This document shows positions 46,335-53,856 of a stretch of 64,000 nt of DNA, in pieces. The notes under the pieces were generated by a model. It saw nothing but the letters and a program-made list of their open reading frames with translations. It searched no databases and was not told where the DNA came from. Position numbers and translations under genes: made by a program. The stretch is from Terrabacter sp. MAHUQ-38 (GTDB lineage: Bacteria > Actinomycetota > Actinomycetes > Actinomycetales > Dermatophilaceae). Positions within the stretch are counted from its first letter, which is position 1. The number at the start of each line of letters is the position of its first letter. Where the stretch lies: the NCBI RefSeq assembly GCF_014518425.1, contig NZ_JACVCU010000001.1, positions 1 through 64,000 on the forward strand. Direction: 5' to 3'.

Positions 46335-46534
46335 GTGGCACGGCGCGTGTCGCACTGGCGCGGTCCAGGCTATGGAAGCGCCCCTCGCGGGGCGCCTCCC
46401 GGACGCGGCCCTGCTCGAACGGGCGGCCTCCCTCTCCGAAGGGGATGCGATCGTCCGGAGCCATCGCACCTGGGGCCGGGACGCATTTAGGCTAGGCGCC
46501 GGGGGCCGCCGTCGTCGAGACAGTTCCCGTCGAG

Positions 46535-46560
46535 CGACATCCGGATATGCCGCTGGGTAC
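46535..46560. repeat. attC-like site 9
   Basis: GACATCCGGATATGCCGCTG; its CCGGATATGC is the inverse of GCATATCCGG in site 8, 210 bp away. The 200 bp between sites 8 and 9 hold no recognisable gene. Confidence 0.65.
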
Positions 46561-47106
46561 TCAGAAGGAGGGCGTCGCACACCCTGCTGCGAACGACTCG
46601 AGCTCGCTCGCCCACAACTCAAGGAATCCCGCGAAGGTGGTCGACAGCCTTCGGATTTGGTCCTCGGTGGCGGCGCGAAGGACTCCATCCGTGACGGCAC
46701 CTTCTTCGACGCGAAAGACCGCTCCATCCTCGTCAGTTCCCACAACATAGAGTGCGCCGCCGCCATCGGAGCCGATAACCAAGATCTCGACCTGGCGGCC
46801 GTCGAGCATGAGCCACCGCGGGGCTCTTTCGGCGTGAGTGGCGATGAGCCGGCTCACCGGTCCCAGGAAGTAACCGTTCCACACGTCGGGGAGGCTGACC
46901 TCCTCGATCGCGTCGAAGAACTCGAGCACGGAGGGCGGGGCGACGGCGTCGTGCTTGAGTTGCCCGCTGAGCCGGGACCCGTCTCGCCCAGGCGCGGTGA
47001 TGACGACGTTGCGGTCCGGGGGGTAGCCGAGGCGCTCCTCGAAACCCTCCAAGAGCTGGCTGGTTGAATGCCGCACCCGATCGACCCACGCATCGAGATC
47101 AGTCAC
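46561..47106 (-). CDS. SMI1/KNR4 (SUKH)-family protein
   Basis: A 181-residue protein with the SUKH core: VLEFFDAIEEVSLPDVWNGY, then WLMLDGRQVEILVIGSDGGG, ALYVVGTDEDGAVFRVEEGA, and a C-terminal helix TFAGFLELWASELESFA. Many SUKH proteins are immunity proteins against contact-dependent or polymorphic toxins (family knowledge). No toxin is adjacent. GTG 47106 is chosen so that the protein does not run through site 10. Confidence 0.75.
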   Translation of the reverse strand: MTDLDAWVDRVRHSTSQLLEGFEERLGYPPDRNVVITAPGRDGSRLSGQLKHDAVAPPSVLEFFDAIEEVSLPDVWNGYFLGPVSRLIATHAERAPRWLMLDGRQVEILVIGSDGGGALYVVGTDEDGAVFRVEEGAVTDGVLRAATEDQIRRLSTTFAGFLELWASELESFAAGCATPSF

Positions 47107-47132
47107 CCGCTCAGCATGCCCAACCCCGAGTG

Positions 47133-47163
47133 AAACGCAACGCGCGGACATGCCGCGGTGAGG
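47133..47163. repeat. attC-like site 10
   Basis: AACGCAACGCGCGGACATGC followed by CGCGGTGAGG, between divergent genes. Confidence 0.65.
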
Positions 47164-47202
47164 ATCTGTCTGGCCAAGCACAAGGTGAGCAAGGATGGGC
47201 GA

Positions 47203-47883
47203 GTGAAACCGTCCGACGCGATCCGGGTCCTCATCGTCGACGACCACGCCCTCTATCGACGGGGGCTACAGACGGTGCTTGCCATCGAGGACGGCATCGA
47301 GGTGGTGGCAGAAGCCGCCGACGGTGTCGAGGCGGTCGAGCGCGCAGAACAGGCCCTGCCGGACGTCATTGTCATGGACGTCGGCATGCCCAAACGCGGC
47401 GGGATCCACGCCTGCCGCCTCATCAAACAGCGAGTCCCCTCGGCACGGATCATCATGCTCACAGGTTCGGACGACGACGGGGACCTGTTCGAAGCGCTTC
47501 AGGCTGGCGCCAGTGGCTACCTGCTCAAGCAGGCGACGGAAGAGATAGCCGACGGCATCCGCAACGTCTTCGGCGGCCACTCCCCACTGTCGCCGGTAAT
47601 GGCCACCAAGTTGATTCTCGAGTTCAACCAGGTCAGCCGACGAGCTGAGGCGCCCACGACCACGCCGGCGATCGAGTCAGCCCGGTTGACCGACCGAGAA
47701 CTCGAGGTCCTTGACCACGTCGCCCGAGGGCGCACGAATCAGCAGATCGCGGCCGAGCTGCACATCTCGGAGAACACGGTGCGGAACCATATCCGCAACA
47801 TCCTCGACAAGCTCCATATGCACTCGCGGATGGAAGCGGCGCTGTACGCGGTGCGCCGACAACTCATAGACCCCGCCAAATGA
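47203..47883 (+). CDS. NarL/LuxR-type response regulator
   Basis: A 226-residue two-domain protein. Receiver domain: acidic pair in IVDDHALYRRG, phosphoacceptor D59 (VIVMDVGMP) and the conserved lysine in GYLLKQ. LuxR-type helix-turn-helix: LTDRELEVLDHVARGRTNQQ and IAAELHISENTVRNHIRN. No histidine kinase is near, so the partner lies elsewhere or is a host kinase. GTG 47203 has AAGGA upstream. It is an unusual cargo for a small-gene array. Confidence 0.92.
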   Translation: MKPSDAIRVLIVDDHALYRRGLQTVLAIEDGIEVVAEAADGVEAVERAEQALPDVIVMDVGMPKRGGIHACRLIKQRVPSARIIMLTGSDDDGDLFEALQAGASGYLLKQATEEIADGIRNVFGGHSPLSPVMATKLILEFNQVSRRAEAPTTTPAIESARLTDRELEVLDHVARGRTNQQIAAELHISENTVRNHIRNILDKLHMHSRMEAALYAVRRQLIDPAK

Positions 47884-47944
47884 CGAGGCCCTGCTCTGAG
47901 CAAGGCTCCCAAGCCCGCCGGCACCATTTCGCGCTCAGTTAGGC

Positions 47945-47990
47945 CGACATGTTTCGCGTCGTCGACGACGTCCGAACATGCCGCTGACGG
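47945..47990. repeat. attC-like site 11
   Basis: GACATGTTTCG and CCGAACATGCCGC pair around the palindrome GTCGTCGACGAC; GACGTCCGAACATGCCGC is the conserved half. Confidence 0.72.
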
Positions 47991-48024
47991 CGCCTAGGTC
48001 CTGCCGATGGGTCGGACGTCTGTG

Positions 48025-48312
48025 TCACGTACCCGTCGAGGCAGAACCTCCGTCGCCACGCTCGTTGGCCGGCCCTTCTGCCAGCATCAAGGATGAGAGG
48101 AATCGGAACAACGCGGCGAAGGCAGCGACGACGGCCGCCGCACCCAGATCGATCAGCCCGGTCTCGTTCTCTCCGGACAAGAAGCTCGCCGCGCTGAGGA
48201 CGACCAGGCCGGCGGCCACGGCGAAGCCCACATATGAGGCGACCCGATAGCTGCGGCCGACATGCTCTCCGCCCTTGTCGAGTGCACGCTCGAACTCCTT
48301 CGGAACGTCCAC
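48025..48312 (-). CDS. Hypothetical membrane protein
   Basis: A 95-residue protein with two hydrophobic helices (VASYVGFAVAAGLVVLSAAS and LIDLGAAAVVAAFAALFRFL) after a charged start (VPKEFERALDKGGEHVGRSY). GTG 48312 is the best start beyond site 12. Family unknown. Confidence 0.55.
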   Translation of the reverse strand: MDVPKEFERALDKGGEHVGRSYRVASYVGFAVAAGLVVLSAASFLSGENETGLIDLGAAAVVAAFAALFRFLSSLMLAEGPANERGDGGSASTGT

Positions 48313-48368
48313 ACCACAGATTATGTCGCGCCACGCTGACTCGCGGACGAGCCCGCGGCCGGCCGCCC

Positions 48369-48415
48369 GCTTCTGCCGCGAACGGCGCGATCGTGCCGAC
48401 GAGTTGAGGACTGGA
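48369..48415. repeat. attC-like site 12
   Basis: CTTCTGCCGCGA, spacer of 9 nt ending GCGA, then TCGTGCCGACGAGTTGAGGA; same layout as site 6. Confidence 0.72.
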
Positions 48416-48494
48416 CGGTGCGCGTGACGTTGACGGATCGACGTCTGAAGCGGACAGCCTCTTGGTACGTTCAAGCAAACGAGGGAGGCGCTCG

Positions 48495-48797
48495 ATGACC
48501 TCGCAGAACGCACCGACGATCCGCGCACGGTCAACAGCCGCGTTCCTGCTGTTCAGTGCCTTGGCAGTCGTTTGTGCGTCCGTCTTGCTGTACGCCACGT
48601 CTCTGAGTCGAGCCACCGCGGTGTGGATCAGCCCGCTGGGTGCAGCACTCTTGGTGACAGGGCTCTGGACGGTACGGACCGGCCGGCGGCCTCACCGTTG
48701 GGTCCTGTTCGTTCTACGCCTTGTGGCACTGGCCTTGATCGTGCTCGGACTGTGTACCCTCACCATCGCCCTTCTGGCTGAGGACCAACCGGCCTGA
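48495..48797 (+). CDS. Hypothetical membrane protein
   Basis: A 100-residue protein with three predicted helices (AAFLLFSALAVVCASVLL, AVWISPLGAALLVTGLW and VLRLVALALIVLGLCTL). ATG 48495 has a strong GAGGGAGG site 6 nt upstream. Family unknown; cassette-like. Confidence 0.68.
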   Translation: MTSQNAPTIRARSTAAFLLFSALAVVCASVLLYATSLSRATAVWISPLGAALLVTGLWTVRTGRRPHRWVLFVLRLVALALIVLGLCTLTIALLAEDQPA

Positions 48798-48830
48798 CTT
48801 AAGTTCGTCAGCGCGTCGAGGGGTCACCGG

Positions 48831-48880
48831 CACGGCCGCTCATGCCGCAGATCGCGCGATCTATACGGCCATGCTGAGGG
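48831..48880. repeat. attC-like site 13
   Basis: CGGCCGCTCATGCCGCAGAT, then GCGCGATCTATACGGCCATG; its GCGCGATC is shared with site 12. The next gene starts 2 nt after it. Confidence 0.65.
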
Positions 48881-48881
48881 C

Positions 48882-49262
48882 ATGACACCCGCTCGGGCCA
48901 TCTTCGTGTTCACGGCCGATAACGACCTACTCATCTTTACCGGCCTCGACGAGGCTTCCTCCTGGATGGAAGCCGTCGACGTGGACGACGGCGAGTACCC
49001 AGCGATCTACACCGACGAGGGCAGCGTCGTAAAGGCCTCGCTGAACTCTGAGACCGTGGTCCTGGCTGACTCCGGTCGCCGCGACCTCGACGATCTCTCG
49101 AACCGCCTCGCGAGATACGCCGAGATGGTCGATCTACCGGCACCGACGGACAGACTCGCCTTCGCGAACACCATGCTCAAGCGGGAGTGGGACAGACAGC
49201 GATCCCGCCGCCCCCGTTGGCTCTTCAAGCGCATCTACGGCGAAACGCCACCTTTCGTCTGA
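48882..49262 (+). CDS. Hypothetical protein
   Basis: A 126-residue soluble protein: beta strands ARAIFVFTADNDLLIF, an acidic centre, a helix RDLDDLSNRLARYAEMVD and a basic C-terminus (REWDRQRSRRPRWLFKRIYG). No known family. ATG 48882 lies 2 nt after site 13, so its translation signals overlap the site. Confidence 0.65.
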   Translation: MTPARAIFVFTADNDLLIFTGLDEASSWMEAVDVDDGEYPAIYTDEGSVVKASLNSETVVLADSGRRDLDDLSNRLARYAEMVDLPAPTDRLAFANTMLKREWDRQRSRRPRWLFKRIYGETPPFV

Positions 49263-49280
49263 TTGCAGCCTTCGTTGGTT

Positions 49281-49320
49281 GACGCGTCCGGACCGTCCTG
49301 TCATGCCGCGGACCGTGCGC
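49281..49320. repeat. attC-like site 14
   Basis: ACGCGTCCGGACCGTCCTGT followed by CATGCCGCGGACCG; last clear copy of the array. Confidence 0.6.
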
Positions 49321-49528
49321 GGCCGGCGTCGATTCGAGCTCCAGAAACGCCCGTTTGTGGAGCGCGCGGCAACGGAACGTTTCTGAGGCGCGCCGATGGA
49401 GCTCGCATGGCTTCCTGCGTCGTGCTCGGTAAGACGCCTCGGCGCGGCGAGTCCGTCGCTTGAAGGCGGCCGGCCCTACCGTCGGTTCAGGCGCAAGGAC
49501 CAGGCCGAGCTCCAGATAGGTGATGAGC

Positions 49529-50434
49529 ATGAACGAACGACAGGTCTCCCGGCACATCATGGGCACCTCGGCCGAGGCGTTGCTTCTCGCGGCCGACGAG
49601 GCCGGAGGGCAGCTCCTGCCTTCCGCCTTTGAGGCCGCGGTGGGTGACGAGCGCGAGGGCCACGCCGCCGCCGCGGCTTTGCGTGAGCTCAGCCTCGCGG
49701 AGGGCGAGCCCTCCGCCGTCGCGGAGGTGACACTGACCTACATCGGCAAGAAGGTTGCCGCGGTCTCGCGGAAGTCTCGAACGAATGGGTTGGCCCGCAT
49801 GGAGGCAGTCCAGCGAGGCCTGTTGGAGTGGCTCGAGGATGCCGGTCATCCCGCCGACGTCTCGGTGTATCTGCGAGACGAGCGCGCGACCGCGTTCGGA
49901 GTTCCATTCACCAAGACCGAGGTGGACCAGGCCACGGCCTACCTAGTCGAGCAGGGGCTCATGAAAGTCCTCGGGAGCAATGCCTCGTGGGCACTGCGGC
50001 CGGAGTTGACGCCGCGAGGCCGCAACGCCCTTCACAGTGACGGCACGGTGCAGGACTACGCAGAGGGCAGCGGCGGAGACACCACCGTGAACGATCAGCG
50101 CTACTCGTGGAGCGTCTCCGGTGGCACCGTCACCGGCGTCCAGCAGGGCGGGAGCCACAACACCCAGCACGTCGCCCTGCACCTGACCCATGATGAGCGC
50201 ACACAGGTCCTCCAGGTCGTCGACAAGGCCCTCTCTGGGCTGCCGGCCGCGGATGACGTGCGCCCGCTGCGCCAAGCGTTGGAGAGCATTCGAGACGACG
50301 CGGAGACCGGCGCCGCCCCAAAGCCGCGACTCCTAGAGCGGGCACGCGACGCCCTCGTAATGGCGACTGCCACCGAGGGCGGGCGATCGGTCATCGAGTG
50401 GCTGGGGCAGCTCGTCACGTCCCTGTCCGGCTGA
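49529..50434 (+). CDS. Winged-helix protein with amyloid-like signalling motif
   Basis: A 301-residue protein. Residues about 85-170 look like two helix-turn-helix or winged-helix units (LLEWLEDAGHPADVSVYLRD, FTKTEVDQATAYLVEQGLMK). Around residues 185-210 lies VSGGTVTGVQQGGSHNTQHV, a glycine/glutamine/asparagine pattern like the amyloid-forming motifs that link sensors and effectors in bacterial and fungal immunity. The C-terminal 80 residues are helical. The start could also be GTG 49520 or ATG 49523. Its 3' end overlaps the converging ligase gene by 20 bp. A defence role is inference. Confidence 0.62.
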   Translation: MNERQVSRHIMGTSAEALLLAADEAGGQLLPSAFEAAVGDEREGHAAAAALRELSLAEGEPSAVAEVTLTYIGKKVAAVSRKSRTNGLARMEAVQRGLLEWLEDAGHPADVSVYLRDERATAFGVPFTKTEVDQATAYLVEQGLMKVLGSNASWALRPELTPRGRNALHSDGTVQDYAEGSGGDTTVNDQRYSWSVSGGTVTGVQQGGSHNTQHVALHLTHDERTQVLQVVDKALSGLPAADDVRPLRQALESIRDDAETGAAPKPRLLERARDALVMATATEGGRSVIEWLGQLVTSLSG

Positions 50435-51410
50435 CGTCGCCGATGCCCAGATCCGGTCGTAATCGAACGAGCCTGACTGGATGACGAAAGGCGCCGCCCT
50501 GGAGTGCCGTGTCGGCAAGGATCTCGACGACGACGACCGGCTTCACCGTCGTCAGCACAGCCTTGTCCCGCCCGGATCCAAACCTGCGCGAGGAGATTTC
50601 GTCAGGCCACGGATGGTCGGCGCCGGCGGGCTCCAGCACAGCCGCCAGCGTGGCGGCCTGTGCTCGGGAGAGCGGGACGCTTTGACCCACCACCCGGAGG
50701 ACCCCTGCGACGTCGAGGCCCACGACGACGGAGTGCGGCCGACCCAGCGGGCCAATGACCGCCCCAACGATGACCTCGCTGGTCTTGCGGCCCTTCACCT
50801 TGACCCACCCGTCGGAATGTCGACCTGGCCGGTAGCGGCCGGCCGCGGGCTTGACCACGAGGCCTTCGATGCCCGCCGGGCGGTAGTCGACGAACCAGCT
50901 GCGGGCAACGACCTCATCCATCGTCATCGGGCACAGCTGCAGCGGCGGCACCCAAGAGGCGGCGACCGTCTCGAGGACGTCGCGTCGGGCGCGGGCCGCC
51001 AACTCGCGCAGGTCCCGCCCCTCGAGGGCGAGTAGATCGAACACCACATACGAGGCCGCCGGCCCGACCCTAGTTCGCGCCGGGGTCCGCGACAGGAGCC
51101 GGCGAAGGAGCAGGTCGAAGTTGAGCCGGGAACCGTTCCACATCACCAGCTCGCCGTCGAGGACGGTGCCGGCCGGCACCTGGGCGGCCACGGCGGCAGC
51201 GACGTCGTCGAACTGGCTCGTCAGCTCCTTCCCCTGGCGAGACCACAACCGCGCCCCGCGCTCGTCTCGGACTGCGACGCAACGGAATCCGTCCCACTTC
51301 AACTCGTACATCGCCCCGCCGGCCAGCGACGTTGCGCCGGGGATGCTCTCCTGACCTGTGGCTAGGGCAACCGCCACCGGCCCTCGAAGGTCACCCGGAA
51401 GCCCGCCCAC
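50415..51410 (-). CDS. ATP-dependent DNA ligase (LigC/LigD ligase-domain type)
   Basis: A 331-residue protein. The adenylation lysine is K38 in MYELKWDGFRCVAV (KxDG type). Other nucleotidyltransferase motifs are DGELVMW, FDLLALEG, EGLVVKPA and WVKVKGRK. An OB-fold follows (residues 215-320). It seals nicks using ATP; relatives act in repair with Ku or alone. No Ku or polymerase domain is attached. Confidence 0.9.
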   Translation of the reverse strand: MGGLPGDLRGPVAVALATGQESIPGATSLAGGAMYELKWDGFRCVAVRDERGARLWSRQGKELTSQFDDVAAAVAAQVPAGTVLDGELVMWNGSRLNFDLLLRRLLSRTPARTRVGPAASYVVFDLLALEGRDLRELAARARRDVLETVAASWVPPLQLCPMTMDEVVARSWFVDYRPAGIEGLVVKPAAGRYRPGRHSDGWVKVKGRKTSEVIVGAVIGPLGRPHSVVVGLDVAGVLRVVGQSVPLSRAQAATLAAVLEPAGADHPWPDEISSRRFGSGRDKAVLTTVKPVVVVEILADTALQGGAFRHPVRLVRLRPDLGIGDVSRTGT

Positions 51411-51458
51411 CTTGAAGACCTACCCTGCCGCACCGTTGTTGCTCATAGGGTTACGGCC

Positions 51459-51656
51459 ATGGCACGCCAGACCGTCATCCACCTCGTCGACGACGTCGAC
51501 GGAGAACCCGCCGACGAGACCGTCCGCCTCGAGCTCGACCGACGCGGCTACGAGATCGACTTGTCACGAGAGAACGCGGCCCGGCTGCGCGCCCAGCTCG
51601 AGCCCTGGATCGCCGCCGCCCGACGCACGTCCGGTCGTCGCCGAAGGTCCAGGTAG
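51459..51656 (+). CDS. Truncated Lsr2 protein: dimerisation domain only
   Basis: A 65-residue protein matching the N-terminal half of Lsr2: VIHLVDDVDGEPADETVRLE, YEIDLSRENAARLRAQLEPW, then AAARRTSGRRRRSR. Full Lsr2 proteins have about 110 residues, with a C-terminal AT-rich-DNA-binding domain carrying an RGR motif. Here the protein ends in a basic tail, and translation past the stop gives no such domain in the following frame. It could form mixed dimers with host Lsr2 and alter silencing of foreign DNA (inference). Confidence 0.85.
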   Translation: MARQTVIHLVDDVDGEPADETVRLELDRRGYEIDLSRENAARLRAQLEPWIAAARRTSGRRRRSR

Positions 51657-51663
51657 GTTCGCG

Positions 51664-51879
51664 ATGGTTGACGAAGACAACTGGAGAAGCGGAAGACCAC
51701 ACCCGACTGGCGGATACGACAAGGTGATCGTCACCCGAGGGGACACACTGTACTTCATCGCTGCAAGGCTGCACCGGCTCGACGGGCCGGCCGTCGAGGC
51801 CGAGGACGGCTCCGTGCAGTTCTGGATCCAGGGCACACGCCTCGCCGAACACGAGTTCATCCAGCGCACCACGCACTGA
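51664..51879 (+). CDS. Hypothetical small protein with LHRLDGPA-type repeat
   Basis: A 71-residue protein. RLHRLDGPAVEAEDGSVQFW and IQGTRLAEHEF match the short L-H-R-x-D-G-P-A beta-hairpin pattern seen in phage and element proteins. The start ATG 51664 lies 7 bp after the mini-Lsr2 stop codon, so both may be translated from one transcript. Function unknown. Confidence 0.65.
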   Translation: MVDEDNWRSGRPHPTGGYDKVIVTRGDTLYFIAARLHRLDGPAVEAEDGSVQFWIQGTRLAEHEFIQRTTH

Positions 51880-51935
51880 CTCCCTCGCCCAAACCGCTGG
51901 GCGCGCCTCGCCGATCGCGCCGGCGACCCCGCGGC

Positions 51936-52175
51936 TCAGCTAGCTAGCGGGCGTCTCGGGCGGGAAGGATCCCTTCCGTAGGAGTTCTTCTGCCCGATCG
52001 TGCCGTCCTTGTTCTTGATGACGTGTTCGAGCCCACGGTTCTTGGCGATTCGACGTCCTGCGGCCTGCGCCTCCGCCTTGGTGGCCGCCGTGCTTGACGC
52101 GCGCGTGTTGCCACCGACTCTGTTCTTCCTGCGCCCACCTTCGAGGTACGTCTCGACGGTCCCGTCCTTGGACAT
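51936..52175 (-). CDS. DUF2188-family protein
   Basis: A 79-residue basic protein: TKAEAQAAGRRIAKNRGLEH followed by IKNKDGTIGQKNSYGRDP, the DUF2188 core (K-D-G-x-I-x-x-K-x-S-Y-G-x-D-P). ATG 52175 has AGGAGGGA upstream. The family function is unknown. Confidence 0.85.
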   Translation of the reverse strand: MSKDGTVETYLEGGRRKNRVGGNTRASSTAATKAEAQAAGRRIAKNRGLEHVIKNKDGTIGQKNSYGRDPSRPRRPLAS

Positions 52176-52278
52176 CGTTCCCTCCTGATCGTGCAAGAGC
52201 TTGCACCCGACCCGTACCCAAGGCCCGCATCATTCAGAAGCAGCTCTCGCTGTCGGTCCCGTCGCGGATGATCACGCC

Positions 52279-52836
52279 ATGACGAAGCTGGCTAAGTACT
52301 GGCACGGCGGGCCCCCAGGGCTCCGGCCCGGCGACACGATCCGCCCAGCGGCATCGTTGCCCACCCTGCCTCTGCCCTACACGATGCCCAACTACCCCAC
52401 CGATCCCACCAAGGTCTATGTCACCACCGACAGAACCCTCGCCCGCGCATATGCCGCCAAGGCAATCCACCCGCTCGGGATCAGCGGAGATCTCTACAAC
52501 GTCCGGCCCCGCGGCGATCTGGAGCATGACCCCGACTACCGCGACGACGTCACCAGCTGCTTCACCTGCTCCTCGGCGAAGATCATCAGCGTCGTGGAGC
52601 GCAACATCACGATGACCGTTGCTCTCGAGGTCTACGCCCACCGGCACACGTCCTGGGATGACGGCACTCCGATGTACACCCGAGACGGCTTCGCGCTGCC
52701 CAGCGTGAAGATGCGCCAGCTGGGCTTGGCCGACGAGGACCTGAGAGCCCTCGGCATGGTCCCGCCGTTCGAGGTGATCGACCAACACGCTCGCAGCTGG
52801 GTTCTCGATCGCGGGATCCCACTGCCCGTCCAGTGA
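52279..52836 (+). CDS. ADP-ribosyltransferase-fold protein (Arr-like)
   Basis: A 185-residue protein. YWHGGPPGLRPGDTIRP matches the first strand of rifampin ADP-ribosyltransferases (Y-x-H-G-x-x-x-L-x-P-G-D). VYVTTDRTLARAYAAKA fits the second (YxT with adjacent helix), and GDLYNVRPRGDLEHDPDYRD the third (Y-x-V-x-P-x-G-x-x-E-x-D-P). This supports an NAD-binding ART fold, but the target is unknown and it may not act on rifampin. ATG 52279 is used. A strong terminator follows. Confidence 0.62.
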   Translation: MTKLAKYWHGGPPGLRPGDTIRPAASLPTLPLPYTMPNYPTDPTKVYVTTDRTLARAYAAKAIHPLGISGDLYNVRPRGDLEHDPDYRDDVTSCFTCSSAKIISVVERNITMTVALEVYAHRHTSWDDGTPMYTRDGFALPSVKMRQLGLADEDLRALGMVPPFEVIDQHARSWVLDRGIPLPVQ

Positions 52837-52863
52837 TCCTCGGCTTGGCCCGAGCGCAGAGTG

Positions 52864-52904
52864 GCCCCGAGACGTACAGGGGATGACGTCTCGGGGCGTT
52901 TTCT
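52864..52904 (+). terminator. Intrinsic terminator after Arr-like gene
   Basis: GCCCCGAGACGT pairs with ACGTCTCGGGGC around a 10-nt loop, followed by GTTTTCT. It separates this gene from the secretion operon. Confidence 0.85.
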
Positions 52905-53055
52905 CGAGCGCGCGCGAGGGATGAGCATGGGCCAGGTAAAGGCGCAGTAAAGAGTGGCGTATCGCGTTGCACTTCTCGGAGCGATCGGCCAAACTCAGAG
53001 CGTCACGCACACAAGTTCGCGCGACTTTCATTCGCAGTCAGGGAAGGAAACCCCA

Positions 53056-53352
53056 ATGCAGGCAACGACTTTCCTCGCGGCCAAGGCGACGGCACTGCCC
53101 GCAGCCGGTGAGGCCCCGAGCGTCTTCAAGCTCGACGCGATCAGCGCCTTCGCGGCGGCAGTTTTCGGGATCATCTGCATCTTCGTTGCCGTGTTTATGG
53201 CGTGGCGGGCGAAGAAGGCGAAGATCAGCGAGAACGGCACGATCCTCGGCAACATCGGGCTCGCCGCGGTCGCGTTCGTCATCGGCGCGGGCTCGCTCGC
53301 ACTGCCGTTCGCCAAGAGCATCGTCGGCTTCTTCACCAACACGTCGCTCTGA
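53056..53352 (+). CDS. Small two-helix protein, VirB2/TrbC-like (putative pilin)
   Basis: A 98-residue protein with a short N-terminal part and two hydrophobic helices (AFAAAVFGIICIFVAVFMAW and LAAVAFVIGAGSLALPFA) joined by a short charged loop (RAKKAKISENG). That is the layout of VirB2/TrbC-type subunits, and position ahead of PrgI/VirB3 and VirB4 genes supports it. ATG 53056 has GGAAGGAAA upstream. First gene of the secretion operon. Confidence 0.6.
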   Translation: MQATTFLAAKATALPAAGEAPSVFKLDAISAFAAAVFGIICIFVAVFMAWRAKKAKISENGTILGNIGLAAVAFVIGAGSLALPFAKSIVGFFTNTSL

Positions 53353-53363
53353 GGTCGGCGGCC

Positions 53364-53840
53364 GTGCGACTCATCGAGACCGACGACGCTGCCGCCCGGC
53401 AGTCCTACATCTACCTCGGGCCCGCCGACACGCCGTTCCCGGTGTCGGCGCGCCTGTCGTCCCAGGTCGCGGGGCTCGCGCTGTCGATCTTCCTGAGCTT
53501 CGTGGTTTACGTGGCGACGCCGTTCATCGACTTCGTCGGTTTCCCCGGCATCGTCGCCTGGGCTGCACATGCGGCCATCGCGACGATTGCCGGGGTGGCA
53601 GGCGCAGTCCTCATCACCCGCAAGCTCGCCAAGCACGTCACGCCCTACATGCCGTGGTCTCACCACTTCGCCACGATGCAGGCCGAGATAGCCGTCCCGC
53701 GACCGAACACGGAGACCGTCGAGGCCGTGCTCGCAGTCCCCCCGCACCTATGGATCGAGGACCGGCCCGAGAGCCGACAAGTCAGAGTCGCAACTGTCCC
53801 CCACTTCGTCGACGACGTCGACGAGAACCCCACTCACTGA
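53364..53840 (+). CDS. PrgI/VirB3-like membrane protein of the secretion system
   Basis: A 158-residue protein. IYLGPADTPFPVSARLSSQV precedes two membrane helices (GLALSIFLSFVVYVATPFI and AAIATIAGVAGAVLI), then a cytoplasmic C-terminal half ending VPHFVDDVDENPTH. In Gram-positive type IV systems a PrgI-like protein directly precedes VirB4, as here. GTG 53364 lies 11 bp after the previous stop codon. Confidence 0.65.
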   Translation: MRLIETDDAAARQSYIYLGPADTPFPVSARLSSQVAGLALSIFLSFVVYVATPFIDFVGFPGIVAWAAHAAIATIAGVAGAVLITRKLAKHVTPYMPWSHHFATMQAEIAVPRPNTETVEAVLAVPPHLWIEDRPESRQVRVATVPHFVDDVDENPTH

Positions 53841-53856
53841 GGCAAGGGACCCCAAG

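Noticed and set aside
46335-46534. Gene between attC-like sites 8 and 9
   Set aside because: No frame has convincing codon use or a start signal; a hairpin near 46377-46396 is the only structure seen.
47938-47944. GTTAGGC as a canonical integron core site (GTTRRRY)
   Set aside because: It matches the consensus but lies on the wrong side of the hairpin for a normal attC and has no partner RYYYAAC. Other sites in the array lack it.
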